Source: Mycobacterium sp. UM_CSW (GTDB taxonomy: Bacteria > Actinomycetota > Actinomycetes > Mycobacteriales > Mycobacteriaceae). Taken from it: a DNA stretch of 39,457 nucleotides. A program made the translations under genes and the position numbers. Of this stretch, positions 17,087-24,532 are shown one piece after another. The DNA lies in NCBI RefSeq assembly GCF_000455205.1, contig NZ_AUWQ01000119.1:1-39457 (forward strand). Direction: 5' to 3'. Each line of letters starts with the position of its first letter. Positions within the stretch are counted from its first letter, which is position 1. The notes under the pieces are model-generated. The model made no database searches and was not told the origin of the DNA. It worked only from the letters and a program-made list of their open reading frames with translations.

Positions 17087-18184
17087 TCAGTGCGGCGAGG
17101 GATACAGCGTCACCTCGTGGGCCTTGACGGAGAACCACACCCGCTCCCCCGGCGTCAGCCGCAGCTCCGCGGCGGCGTCCGCGGTGATTTCCGCGGCCAG
17201 CCCCGGGGCGCCATCCGACTGTTCGCGGCCGCGCACCAGGACGGCGGATCCGTGAGCGTCCAGCTCCGCCACCGTCACCTCGACCGTGTTGCGGGGGCTG
17301 CCGCGCGGCCGGTCCCGGTACACGGCCACCGCCGTGGGCGGGAACACCGCGACCGCGTTGACCACCTCGGCGTCCAGCTCCTGGGCCGGGGTCGCATGCC
17401 AGTGGGCGCCGCCGCGATCGTGCAGCGAGCCGTCGGGGCCGACGGTGCCGGTGACCAGGTTGATGCCCGCGATGCGGGCGCCGAAATGACTGCGCGGCGC
17501 GGTGAGAACCTTTGCCACGGGCCCGATTTCGGCGATCTTTCCCGACTCGAGCACCAGTACCCGATCGGCCAGGGTGAACACGTCCAGCAGGTCGTGGGTG
17601 ATCAGGATGACCGCGCAGCCGGTTCGAGTGACGACGTCGCGCAGCGCCGCGCGGATGCCCGCGGCCGCGGCGACGTCGAGCCCGGCCAGTGGCTCGTCGA
17701 GCAGCAACACGTCGGGTTCGGCCGCCAGTGCGCGGGCGATCGCAACCCGCTGGGCCTGACCCCCGGACAGCTCTCGGGGTTTGCGGTCGGCGAAGCGCTC
17801 GGCGTCCACCTCGCGCAGCCAGCGCAGCGCCGTCGCCTTGTTGTCCGGACGGGCGAGACGGAACCGACCCCGGCGGCTGTGTGGCCCGAACGCCACGTTG
17901 GCGGCGACGCTCAGGTGCGGGAACAGCAGCGGGTCCTGCAGCAGCAACCCGACCCGGCGATCGTGGGTCGCCACGTGCACGCCGGCCGCGGTGTCGGTCA
18001 GCACCCGATCCCCCAGCCGCACGACGCCCTCGTCGGGCCGAAGCAGCCCGGCGATGACGTGCAGGGCGGTCGACTTGCCGGCACCGTTAGGTCCGAGGAC
18101 CGCGAGCACCTCGCCCGGCGACACCGAGAACTCCACATCCAGGCCGCGTTCGGCGACGACGGCGCGCAGCTGCAACTCGCTCAT
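17087..18184 (-). CDS. modC: Molybdate ABC transporter ATP-binding protein ModC
   Basis: 365 residues from ATG 18184. It overlaps the modB stop as ATGA, so the two are translationally coupled. ABC motifs: Walker [10 protein letters not shown] (31-39), a Q-loop ([13 protein letters not shown]), the signature [15 protein letters not shown], Walker [14 protein letters not shown] and the switch histidine in LITHD. The last ~130 residues resemble TOBE/Mop-type oxyanion-binding domains (for example [11 protein letters not shown]). It powers molybdate (and possibly tungstate) import with ModB and ModA. An open frame extends upstream across modB, but the ATGA junction and family length fix the start here. 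Confidence 0.95.
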   Translation of the reverse strand: MSELQLRAVVAERGLDVEFSVSPGEVLAVLGPNGAGKSTALHVIAGLLRPDEGVVRLGDRVLTDTAAGVHVATHDRRVGLLLQDPLLFPHLSVAANVAFGPHSRRGRFRLARPDNKATALRWLREVDAERFADRKPRELSGGQAQRVAIARALAAEPDVLLLDEPLAGLDVAAAAGIRAALRDVVTRTGCAVILITHDLLDVFTLADRVLVLESGKIAEIGPVAKVLTAPRSHFGARIAGINLVTGTVGPDGSLHDRGGAHWHATPAQELDAEVVNAVAVFPPTAVAVYRDRPRGSPRNTVEVTVAELDAHGSAVLVRGREQSDGAPGLAAEITADAAAELRLTPGERVWFSVKAHEVTLYPSPH

Positions 18185-18942
18185 GCGGATACCCCGGTGA
18201 GTCGGCGCGCACCCAGGCCCAGCACCACCACCGCGGCCACCGCCACCAGCAGGATCGACAGCGCCACCGCCGCGTTTTCGTCGCTCACCCGCTGCAGGTA
18301 GATCTCCAGCGGCAGGGTTCGGGTGACCCCCTGACGGGACCCGGCGAACGTCAGCGTCGCCCCGAACTCCCCCAGCGAGCGGGCGAACGCCAGCACCGCC
18401 CCCGACGTCAACCCGGGCAGCAACAGCGGCAGGGTCACCCGCCACCAGATCGTGCTCGGTCGCGCCCCCAGCGTCGCGGCGACCACCTCGTAGTCGGCTC
18501 CTGCGGTGCGCGCGGCGCCCTCGAGGGAAATCACCAGGAACGGCAGCGAGACGAACGTCTGCGCCAGCACCACCGCGGTCGTGCTGAAGGCGATGCTCAT
18601 CCCGGCGGCCTCGAGGTATCGCCCGATCAGTCCCAGCCGGCCGAACGCGTAGAGCAACGCGATGCCCGCCACCACCGGCGGCAGCACCAACGGCAGCAGG
18701 ATCAGCGGCCGCAGCAGCCGGATGACGCGCGCCGTGCTGCGGGCCAGCACCAGCGCCATCGGGACGCCCAGCAGCACGCACAGTGCGGTGCTGGCGGCGG
18801 CGGTCTTGAGGCTCAGCAGCAGCGCCGTCCGCGACGACGGGCTGGTGATCAGCGACCAGAAGTTCGGCCAGTCCACCTTGATCGCGATCGCTATCAGCGG
18901 CACGACCACGAACGCGGTCCCCGCCGCGGCGGGGATGTACAC
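18181..18942 (-). CDS. modB: Molybdate ABC transporter permease ModB, 5' end altered
   Basis: 253 residues if started at GTG 18942 ([20 protein letters not shown]). Five or six membrane segments are visible, with the permease EAA-loop [22 protein letters not shown] near 165-190. Upstream of the GTG the same frame continues as [11 protein letters not shown], which resembles the N-terminus I recall for M. tuberculosis ModB ([11 protein letters not shown]). It contains no ATG, GTG or TTG before a TGA at 19117-19115. An ATT codon at 18975 is preceded by AGGGG at good spacing and would give 264 residues, the recalled orthologue length. The true start is therefore uncertain. modA, its usual upstream partner, has been moved 2.8 kb away by an intervening gene. 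Confidence 0.9.
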   Translation of the reverse strand: MYIPAAAGTAFVVVPLIAIAIKVDWPNFWSLITSPSSRTALLLSLKTAAASTALCVLLGVPMALVLARSTARVIRLLRPLILLPLVLPPVVAGIALLYAFGRLGLIGRYLEAAGMSIAFSTTAVVLAQTFVSLPFLVISLEGAARTAGADYEVVAATLGARPSTIWWRVTLPLLLPGLTSGAVLAFARSLGEFGATLTFAGSRQGVTRTLPLEIYLQRVSDENAAVALSILLVAVAAVVVLGLGARRLTGVSA

Positions 18943-18998
18943 CCACCTGGGCAGGTCCGTGCGACGCTCGCTAATACGTACACCCCTAAGCGTGGTCG

Positions 18999-19014
18999 GG
19001 CGGTCTACACCGCC
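18999..19014. promoter_or_regulatory. Inverted repeat GGCGGT-CTAC-ACCGCC in the modB/cyclase divergent gap
   Basis: A perfect 6-bp dyad with a 4-base spacer lies in the 111-base region between modB and the divergent cyclase gene (start 19054). It may be an operator for either gene. No known consensus matched. Confidence 0.35.
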
Positions 19015-19053
19015 TCAACCTAGTAGTTGCCGCCGATATGAGATTCTGCAGAG

Positions 19054-21696
19054 GTGGCAGCTCCTTCGGGGGTCGTGACGTTCCTGTTCACCGACGTTGA
19101 GGGTTCGACCCGTCGGTGGGAAGCCGACGCGGAGCGGATGCGGGCGGCACTGGCCGCACACGACGAGGTATTGCGCAAGGCGGTCGAGACGCACGGCGGC
19201 TGGTTGTTCAAGCACACCGGCGACGGGGTGTGTGCCGCGTTCGCCTCCCCCCGATCCGCGGTGGACGCTGCGGTGGCCGCGCAGCGGGCGCTGGAGTTGC
19301 CGGTGCGGATCGGGATCGCGACCGGTGAAGCCGAGCTGCGCGACGGCGACTACTTCGGTGCGGTGCTCAATCGCGCGGCACGGGTAATGGCCGCGGGCCA
19401 CGGCGGTCAGATCCTGTTGGCCGGGTCGACGGCGGGTCTGCTCGGCGGTGTTGATCTACGCGACCTGGGCCCGCGACGGCTGCGGGATCTGTCGGCTCCA
19501 GTTCAGGTGTTCCAGGTCAAAGCGGAGGGCTTGCCGACAGACTTTCCGCCGCTGCGGGCGCTGGATGCGAGCCCGGGGAACCTGCGGGCTGCGGTCACCA
19601 GTTTCATTGGCCGCGAGTCCGAGGTTGCCGAGCTGCAGGCGGCGGTGAAGGCTCGCCGGTTACTGACGTTGACCGGGGTGGGCGGGGTCGGCAAAACCCG
19701 CCTGGCCACCGAAGTCGCGGCGCGGTTGGCCGATGAATTCCCGGACGGGGTCTGGTTTTTCGACTTAGCCGCGGTGAGCGATCCCGCCGCAGTACCCGAC
19801 GCGGTGGCCGCGGTGCTGGGCATTGTCCAACAGCCGGGCAAGAGCATGAGCGACAGCGTCGCGGGCGCGTTGGAGGACAGAGTCCGGCTGCTCGTGTTCG
19901 ACAACTGCGAACACGTTGTGGGCAGTGTCGCCGATCTGGTCGAGGCGATCCTTGCCGCCTCGGCGACCGTAACGATTCTCGCGACCAGTCGCGAAGGATT
20001 GGGGGTCAGCGAGGAACAGTTATGGCGCGTCCCGTCGCTCGAAGTCGACTCCGGAACTGAATCCGCCGCCGTAAACCTTTTTGTCGACCGCGCACACAGT
20101 GTGGTTTCAGACTTTTCGCTGGCCCAGCCCGACGAAGCGGCCGCTGTCGTGGAAGTCTGCCGCCGACTCGACGGCATTCCGTTGGCTATCGAGTTGGCGG
20201 CCTCGCGGATGGCGTCGATGTCGGCCGGTGAGGTGCGAGATCGCCTGGATCAACGGTTCCGGCTGCTGGTGGGTTCGCGGCGCGGCCTGTCACGCCACCA
20301 AACTCTGCGCCACGCCGTCGCGTGGTCCTACGACCATCTTGATGACGCGGAGAAAGTCCTGCTGGAGCGGTGCTCGGTGTTCGCCGGCGGGTTTGACCTA
20401 GAAAGCGCCTGTGCGGTCATGGGTTCCGGTGACGACTACGCCGTCCTCGACCTACTCGACGCGCTGGTGCATAAATCGCTGCTGGTGGCCGACCGGTCGT
20501 CGGGCCGGACCCGATATTCGATGCTCGAAACGATCCGCCAGTTCGCCGAGGAACAGCTTGTTGCGAATGGCCAGGCCACCGACGTCCGGAATGCCCATGC
20601 TCGCTACTTCGCCGGACGCGAAACCGACCTCATGGCCCTGTGGGACAGTCCCCGTCAGCGGGATGCCTACGCCTGGTTCACCGTCGAGCTGGCCAATCTG
20701 CGCACCGCGTTTCGCTGGGCCGCGGACCAAGCCGATCTGGACACCGCCGCCGCCATCGCCGCCTACACGGCGCTCCTCGGCGCTCTGTTCGCCAATTATG
20801 AGCCGATGGCCTGGGCCGAGGAGCTCATCGAGCCCGCCTGCGCCGTTGACCATCCTCGCCTCGCGACTCTGTACGTGAACGCCGCGCAGTGCTACTGGAC
20901 TGGCCGGATCGACGATGCGGTCGGCTATGCCGACGCGGGCCAGACGGTGATCGGTGGTGGCGGCCAGGTGCAGATCGGCGCCGAGGGCGCACTTACTTCG
21001 GTGTACCCGCTCATCGGCCAGACCGAACGAAACGTCGAGTGGTGTCGCGCCCAGCTCGCACGCGGCCGCGACACCCATACGGTCACCCAGGCGATGCTGG
21101 TAGTCGGACTTGCGGTCGCCGGAGCCGGTGAGGAAGCGAGGGCCGCTGTGAACGGGCTGGTCGAATCCGCCGAAGCCACCCAGAACCCCTGGGTGCTCGC
21201 GAACGCGCTCTACGCCTACGGCTTCGCCTTCCGCGACGCTGACCCCGCCCGCGCGCTGGACGCCCTGCGCCGGGGCCTGGTGATCGCCCAAGGCAGCGGC
21301 AGCCGCGCGGCCGAATCACTGCTGGCTACCGTCTTGTCGCGGGTTGAGGCCGAACACGGCGATCCGCCGGCGGCCCTTGATCACATCACTCTGGCGATCC
21401 GCAACTTCTACGACGCCGGCAACGTCGCCTACATCCGTTTCGCCCTGGGCACTCTCGCGGTGCTCCTCGACCGCCTCGGACACCTTGAACCGGCGGCCAC
21501 CATCGCGGGTTTCGCATTCAATCCCCTCACCGCGTCGGAACTCAGCACCGCGATCGCTCATCTGCGCTCCGTCCTCGGCGATCAAACCTACGAATCGCTC
21601 GCCAGCACGGGAGAGGCGAGGGCCACCGCCGCGATCGTGACGTACGCCTACGACCAAATCGACCAGGCCCGAACGGAACTCGAGCTCTCCGGCTGA
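19054..21696 (+). CDS. Class III adenylyl cyclase fused to NB-ARC ATPase and TPR-like region
   Basis: 880 residues from GTG 19054. The N-terminal cyclase domain (about 1-160) has every catalytic residue expected: metal-binding Asp14 (FTDVEGST) and Asp57 (TGDG), adenine-selecting Lys53 and Asp99 (GDYFG), and transition-state Asn106 and Arg110 (LNRAAR). It should therefore make cAMP. A linker leads to TSFIGRESEV and Walker A GVGGVGKT (208-215), then Walker B VFDNCEH (281-287), an ATSRE motif, PLAIELAASRM and a winged-helix segment. The C-terminal ~350 residues are helical and TPR-like. Related mycobacterial proteins (Rv0386, Rv1358, Rv2488c) end in a LuxR-type DNA-binding domain, but here the chain stops without one. 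It lies opposite to and between modB and modA, with only 12 bases to the modA stop. Confidence 0.9.
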   Translation: MAAPSGVVTFLFTDVEGSTRRWEADAERMRAALAAHDEVLRKAVETHGGWLFKHTGDGVCAAFASPRSAVDAAVAAQRALELPVRIGIATGEAELRDGDYFGAVLNRAARVMAAGHGGQILLAGSTAGLLGGVDLRDLGPRRLRDLSAPVQVFQVKAEGLPTDFPPLRALDASPGNLRAAVTSFIGRESEVAELQAAVKARRLLTLTGVGGVGKTRLATEVAARLADEFPDGVWFFDLAAVSDPAAVPDAVAAVLGIVQQPGKSMSDSVAGALEDRVRLLVFDNCEHVVGSVADLVEAILAASATVTILATSREGLGVSEEQLWRVPSLEVDSGTESAAVNLFVDRAHSVVSDFSLAQPDEAAAVVEVCRRLDGIPLAIELAASRMASMSAGEVRDRLDQRFRLLVGSRRGLSRHQTLRHAVAWSYDHLDDAEKVLLERCSVFAGGFDLESACAVMGSGDDYAVLDLLDALVHKSLLVADRSSGRTRYSMLETIRQFAEEQLVANGQATDVRNAHARYFAGRETDLMALWDSPRQRDAYAWFTVELANLRTAFRWAADQADLDTAAAIAAYTALLGALFANYEPMAWAEELIEPACAVDHPRLATLYVNAAQCYWTGRIDDAVGYADAGQTVIGGGGQVQIGAEGALTSVYPLIGQTERNVEWCRAQLARGRDTHTVTQAMLVVGLAVAGAGEEARAAVNGLVESAEATQNPWVLANALYAYGFAFRDADPARALDALRRGLVIAQGSGSRAAESLLATVLSRVEAEHGDPPAALDHITLAIRNFYDAGNVAYIRFALGTLAVLLDRLGHLEPAATIAGFAFNPLTASELSTAIAHLRSVLGDQTYESLASTGEARATAAIVTYAYDQIDQARTELELSG

Positions 21697-21708
21697 ACCC
21701 CGCCCGGG

Positions 21709-22494
21709 TCAGGGTTTGGCGAAGCCCAACTGGGCGAGGATGTTCTGACCGATGTCACCGGTCACCATGGCCACGAACTTTTGCGCCAGCGTCGCCTGCG
21801 CGGCGTTCTTCAACACCGCGATCGGATAGACATTGACCGCGCCGGCGGCCTCCGGAAAGTTCACCGTCGCGACCTTGTTCCCGGCGCTGTGGGCGTCGGT
21901 GACGTAGACCAGTCCGGCGTCGGCCTGTCCGGTGGTGACCTTGTTGAGGACGTCAGTCACGTTGAGTTCCTCGCTGACCGGGTTGAGGCGCACGCCGGTG
22001 CTGTCCTCGACGCGCTGGGTTGCCGATCCGCACGGCACCGGCTTCTGGCAGATCACCACGCTCAGCCCAGGCTTGGCAAGGTCCGCGAAGGACCCGACCT
22101 TCTTCGGGTTGCCCGGCGCCGTCACGATGACGAGCGTGTTCGACGCGAAGTTCGTCGGGCTGCCCGCCAGCAGCCCCGCCTTGGCGACCGTGTCCATCTG
22201 CGCGGTGTCCGCCGACGCGAAGACGTCGGCCGTCGCGCCCTGAGTCAGCTGCTTGGCGAGCTCGGACGAACCCGCGAACTCGAAATCCACAGTGCTGCCG
22301 GGGTTTTGGGCCTTGAACTGGTCACTGATCTGACCGAACGCCGGCTTCAGCGAGGCCGCGGCGAAGACGACGACCTTCCCGGCGGGCTGGGCCGGCTGAG
22401 GGGATGATGACGACGGCGTTTTCGAGCTGCACCCGACCAGACCCGCCAGCAAGATCGTCGAAACCAGCCCGGCCAAGATTCCGATCCGCCGCAT
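21709..22494 (-). CDS. modA: Molybdate-binding lipoprotein ModA
   Basis: 261 residues from ATG 22494. Signal peptide with a lipobox ending Gly-Cys22 (LAGLVGCSS), so it is lipid-anchored on the outer face of the membrane. The mature part starts VVVFAAASLKPAFGQIS, the typical ModA opening that contacts the oxyanion. GSSELAKQLTQGATADVFASAD and the C-terminal AGLVYVTDAHSAG follow the family pattern. It delivers molybdate to ModB/ModC for molybdenum cofactor enzymes. Its stop is 12 bases from the stop of the convergent cyclase gene, which separates it from modBC, so modA needs its own transcript here. Confidence 0.95.
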   Translation of the reverse strand: MRRIGILAGLVSTILLAGLVGCSSKTPSSSSPQPAQPAGKVVVFAAASLKPAFGQISDQFKAQNPGSTVDFEFAGSSELAKQLTQGATADVFASADTAQMDTVAKAGLLAGSPTNFASNTLVIVTAPGNPKKVGSFADLAKPGLSVVICQKPVPCGSATQRVEDSTGVRLNPVSEELNVTDVLNKVTTGQADAGLVYVTDAHSAGNKVATVNFPEAAGAVNVYPIAVLKNAAQATLAQKFVAMVTGDIGQNILAQLGFAKP

Positions 22495-22642
22495 GGGTGC
22501 ACCCTAGTCCGCCGACGATGCGGTCGCGCGGCGGCCAAATCGTCGCAAACACGTGGCGACCGAATAGTTATGCAAATGATCCCGCGCGTCGCGGCGCCCG
22601 GAGTTTCGCGTACTAGCTACCGTCCAGTAACATCTTCTTAGA

Positions 22643-22655
22643 TTTATGCCATAAA
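22643..22655. promoter_or_regulatory. Palindrome TTTATG-C-CATAAA in the modA/SDR divergent region
   Basis: A perfect 6-bp dyad around a single C lies in the 213-base gap between modA and the divergent SDR-like gene. The AT-rich sequence stands out in GC-rich surroundings. It may be an operator or promoter element for modA or the SDR. It does not match the E. coli ModE box I know. Confidence 0.4.
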
Positions 22656-22682
22656 CGCGCTGAGGTCCCAGGCAGCTTCTGG

Positions 22683-22696
22683 GTTCAACGTTGAAC
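22683..22696. promoter_or_regulatory. 14-bp perfect palindrome GTTCAACGTTGAAC before the SDR-like gene
   Basis: A perfect 14-base palindrome ends only a few bases before the ribosome site GAGGAGG (22699-22705) of the gene at 22708. It is likely a repressor operator covering the start of transcription or translation. No regulator gene is adjacent. Confidence 0.5.
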
Positions 22697-22707
22697 ACGA
22701 GGAGGTC

Positions 22708-23385
22708 ATGGCAGTGGAGGTTCTGGTCACCGGGGGCGACACGGACTTGGGACGCACAGTGGCCGAGGGCTTCCGCGACGACGGCCACAAGGTGACCCTC
22801 GTGGGCGCGCGCCGCAGCGATCTCGAGGTCGCCGCGAAGGAGCTGGACGTCGACGCCATCGTCTGCGACACCTGCGACCCGGCCAGCCTGGCCGAGGCGC
22901 GCGGGCTGTTCCCCCATCACCTGGACACCATCGTCAACGTGCCGGCGCCGGCCTGGGACCCGGGCGACCCGCGCACCTACTCGCTGGCCGACACGGCCAA
23001 AGCCTGGCGTAACGCCCTCGACGCGACGGTGCTGTCCGCGGCGCTGACCGTGCAGGCGGTCGGCGACCACCTGCGCTCGGGGGGCTCGATCATCAGTGTG
23101 GTGGCGGAGAACCCGCCCGCCGGAAGCATCGACGCCGCGATCAAGGCGACGCTGTCGAATTGGACCGCGGGACAGGCGGAAGCCTTCGGCACCCGTGGGA
23201 TCACGGTCAACACGGTCGCCAGCGGGCGCAGCGCCCAGGCCGGCTACGACGGGCTGTCGCGCACCCCGCCGACGGTCGCCGCAGAGGTCGCCCGCCTGGC
23301 GCTATTCCTCACCACCCCGGCGGCTCGCCACATCACCGGGCAGACGCTGCACGTGAGCCACGGCGCGCTGGCGAGTTTCGCCTGA
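22708..23385 (+). CDS. Degenerate SDR-family protein (Rv1856c-type)
   Basis: 225 residues from ATG 22708, with GAGGAGG 2 bases upstream. It has an SDR Rossmann start (VLVTGGDTDLGRTVAEGF, with TGGDTDLG in place of TGxxxGxG) and the late helix AEVARLALFLTTPAARHITGQTLHVSHG, which is typical SDR. The catalytic site is altered: the usual YxxxK tyrosine position reads Asp (DAAIK), and the NNAG motif reads NVPAP. It may bind a nucleotide but probably lacks standard dehydrogenase chemistry, so a regulatory or structural role is possible. It is divergent from modA and followed by the LLM oxidoreductase. The same arrangement next to modA exists in M. tuberculosis (Rv1856c). Confidence 0.88.
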   Translation: MAVEVLVTGGDTDLGRTVAEGFRDDGHKVTLVGARRSDLEVAAKELDVDAIVCDTCDPASLAEARGLFPHHLDTIVNVPAPAWDPGDPRTYSLADTAKAWRNALDATVLSAALTVQAVGDHLRSGGSIISVVAENPPAGSIDAAIKATLSNWTAGQAEAFGTRGITVNTVASGRSAQAGYDGLSRTPPTVAAEVARLALFLTTPAARHITGQTLHVSHGALASFA

Positions 23386-23399
23386 GGCTGAATCGCGAA

Positions 23400-23419
23400 C
23401 CCTGGTTCTGATACCAGGG
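23400..23419. promoter_or_regulatory. Hairpin CCCTGGT-N6-ACCAGGG before the LLM oxidoreductase
   Basis: A perfect 7-bp stem with a 6-base loop lies 14 bases after the SDR stop and just before the GTG starts at 23422 and 23431. It overlaps the ribosome-site-like AGGGCGG, so it could modulate translation. There is no U-run, so a classical terminator is unlikely. Confidence 0.4.
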
Positions 23420-23430
23420 CGGTGGCTACG

Positions 23431-24357
23431 GTGAATGACGTGGCTATCCGACTTGGTTTGCAGATTCCCAACTTTTCCTACGGCACCGGGGTGGACAAGC
23501 TCTTCCCCACTGTTATCGCCCAGGCTCAAGAAGCCGAGGCGGCCGGATTCGATTCGGTCTTCGTCATGGACCACTTCTACCAACTGCCCATGCTGGGCGA
23601 TCCCGACCAGCCGATGCTGGAGGCCTACACGGCGCTGGCCGCCCTGGCTACCGCGACCGAACGGGTGCAGCTGGGCACTCTGGTGACCGGCAACACCTAC
23701 CGCAACCCGACGCTGCTCGCCAAGATCATCACGACGCTGGACGTGGTGAGCCAGGGCCGGGCGATCCTGGGCATCGGCACCGGCTGGTTCGAGCTCGAGC
23801 ACGACCAGTTGGGCTTCGAATTCGGCACCTTCACCGACAGGTTCAATCGTCTCGAGGAGGCGCTGCAGATCATCCTGCCGATGATCAAGGGCGAGCGGCC
23901 GACCTTCTCCGGCAAGTGGTATCGGGCCAAGGAGGCGGTGGCCAATCCCCGCTTCCGCGACCACATTCCGCTGATGATTGGCGGCAGCGGCGAGAAGAAG
24001 ACGATCCCGCTCGCCGCGCGCCACTTCGACCACCTCAACGTCATCGCCGGGTTCGACGAGCTGCCCGCCAAGCTGAAAGTCGTGCGGGAGCGCTGCGAGG
24101 AGATCGGCCGCGACCCGGCCACGCTGGAGACCAGCACGCTGACCACCGCGGTCGTCGACGAGAACTTCAACGCCGACCAGATCCCCGCCGAGATGACCCA
24201 GCGCGCGGTGGTCGGCAGCGCCGAGTCGGTCGCCGACCAACTCAAGACGAAGGTGCTCGACGCCGGGATCGACGGGGTGATCATCAACATGCCGTTCTAC
24301 ACACCCGGCACCATCGCCGCGGTCGGCGAAGCCTTGCGCCCGATCGTGGGGCTGTAA
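23431..24357 (+). CDS. LLM-class F420-dependent oxidoreductase (Rv1855c-type)
   Basis: 308 residues from GTG 23431; GTG codons at 23422 and 23440 are in frame alternatives. 23431 has AGGGCGG about 8 bases upstream. The luciferase-like TIM barrel is recognised by LGLQIPNFSYGTGVDKLFPTV, FDSVFVMDHFYQLP, TERVQLGTLVTGNTYRNP and GRAILGIGTGWFELEH, then IPLMIGGSGEKKT. These residues form the F420 (or flavin) site in mycobacterial homologues. It likely reduces or oxidises an unknown small metabolite using F420. It sits between the degenerate SDR and ndh, all on the plus strand, as in M. tuberculosis. Confidence 0.88.
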   Translation: MNDVAIRLGLQIPNFSYGTGVDKLFPTVIAQAQEAEAAGFDSVFVMDHFYQLPMLGDPDQPMLEAYTALAALATATERVQLGTLVTGNTYRNPTLLAKIITTLDVVSQGRAILGIGTGWFELEHDQLGFEFGTFTDRFNRLEEALQIILPMIKGERPTFSGKWYRAKEAVANPRFRDHIPLMIGGSGEKKTIPLAARHFDHLNVIAGFDELPAKLKVVRERCEEIGRDPATLETSTLTTAVVDENFNADQIPAEMTQRAVVGSAESVADQLKTKVLDAGIDGVIINMPFYTPGTIAAVGEALRPIVGL

Positions 24358-24422
24358 CGCAAAACGCATCGCGGATCGGGCATGACGAGTATCACGTCCA
24401 CTCGACCAGCCCCGATGCGTGA

Positions 24423-24438
24423 TGTGGTTCATTACACA
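24423..24438. promoter_or_regulatory. CRP-like site upstream of ndh
   Basis: TGTGGTTCATTACACA matches the CRP pattern TGTGA-N6-TCACA at 8 of 10 defined bases, with the correct spacing. It lies 95 bases before the ndh start. Binding by the mycobacterial cAMP receptor protein is an inference. Confidence 0.4.
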
Positions 24439-24532
24439 TGCTTACGATCTGGGTTTCGGGGTATCGCCTTCACTAGCGTGGCAGCTAACTGGAATCGCGC
24501 GTCCAGCGACCCCGATCAGGAGCAACCCGAAC

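Noticed and set aside
17087-18946. ModC frame continuing upstream through modB as a possible fusion
   Set aside because: The upstream part is out of frame with the permease motifs, and the ATGA overlap gives ModC a family-like start.
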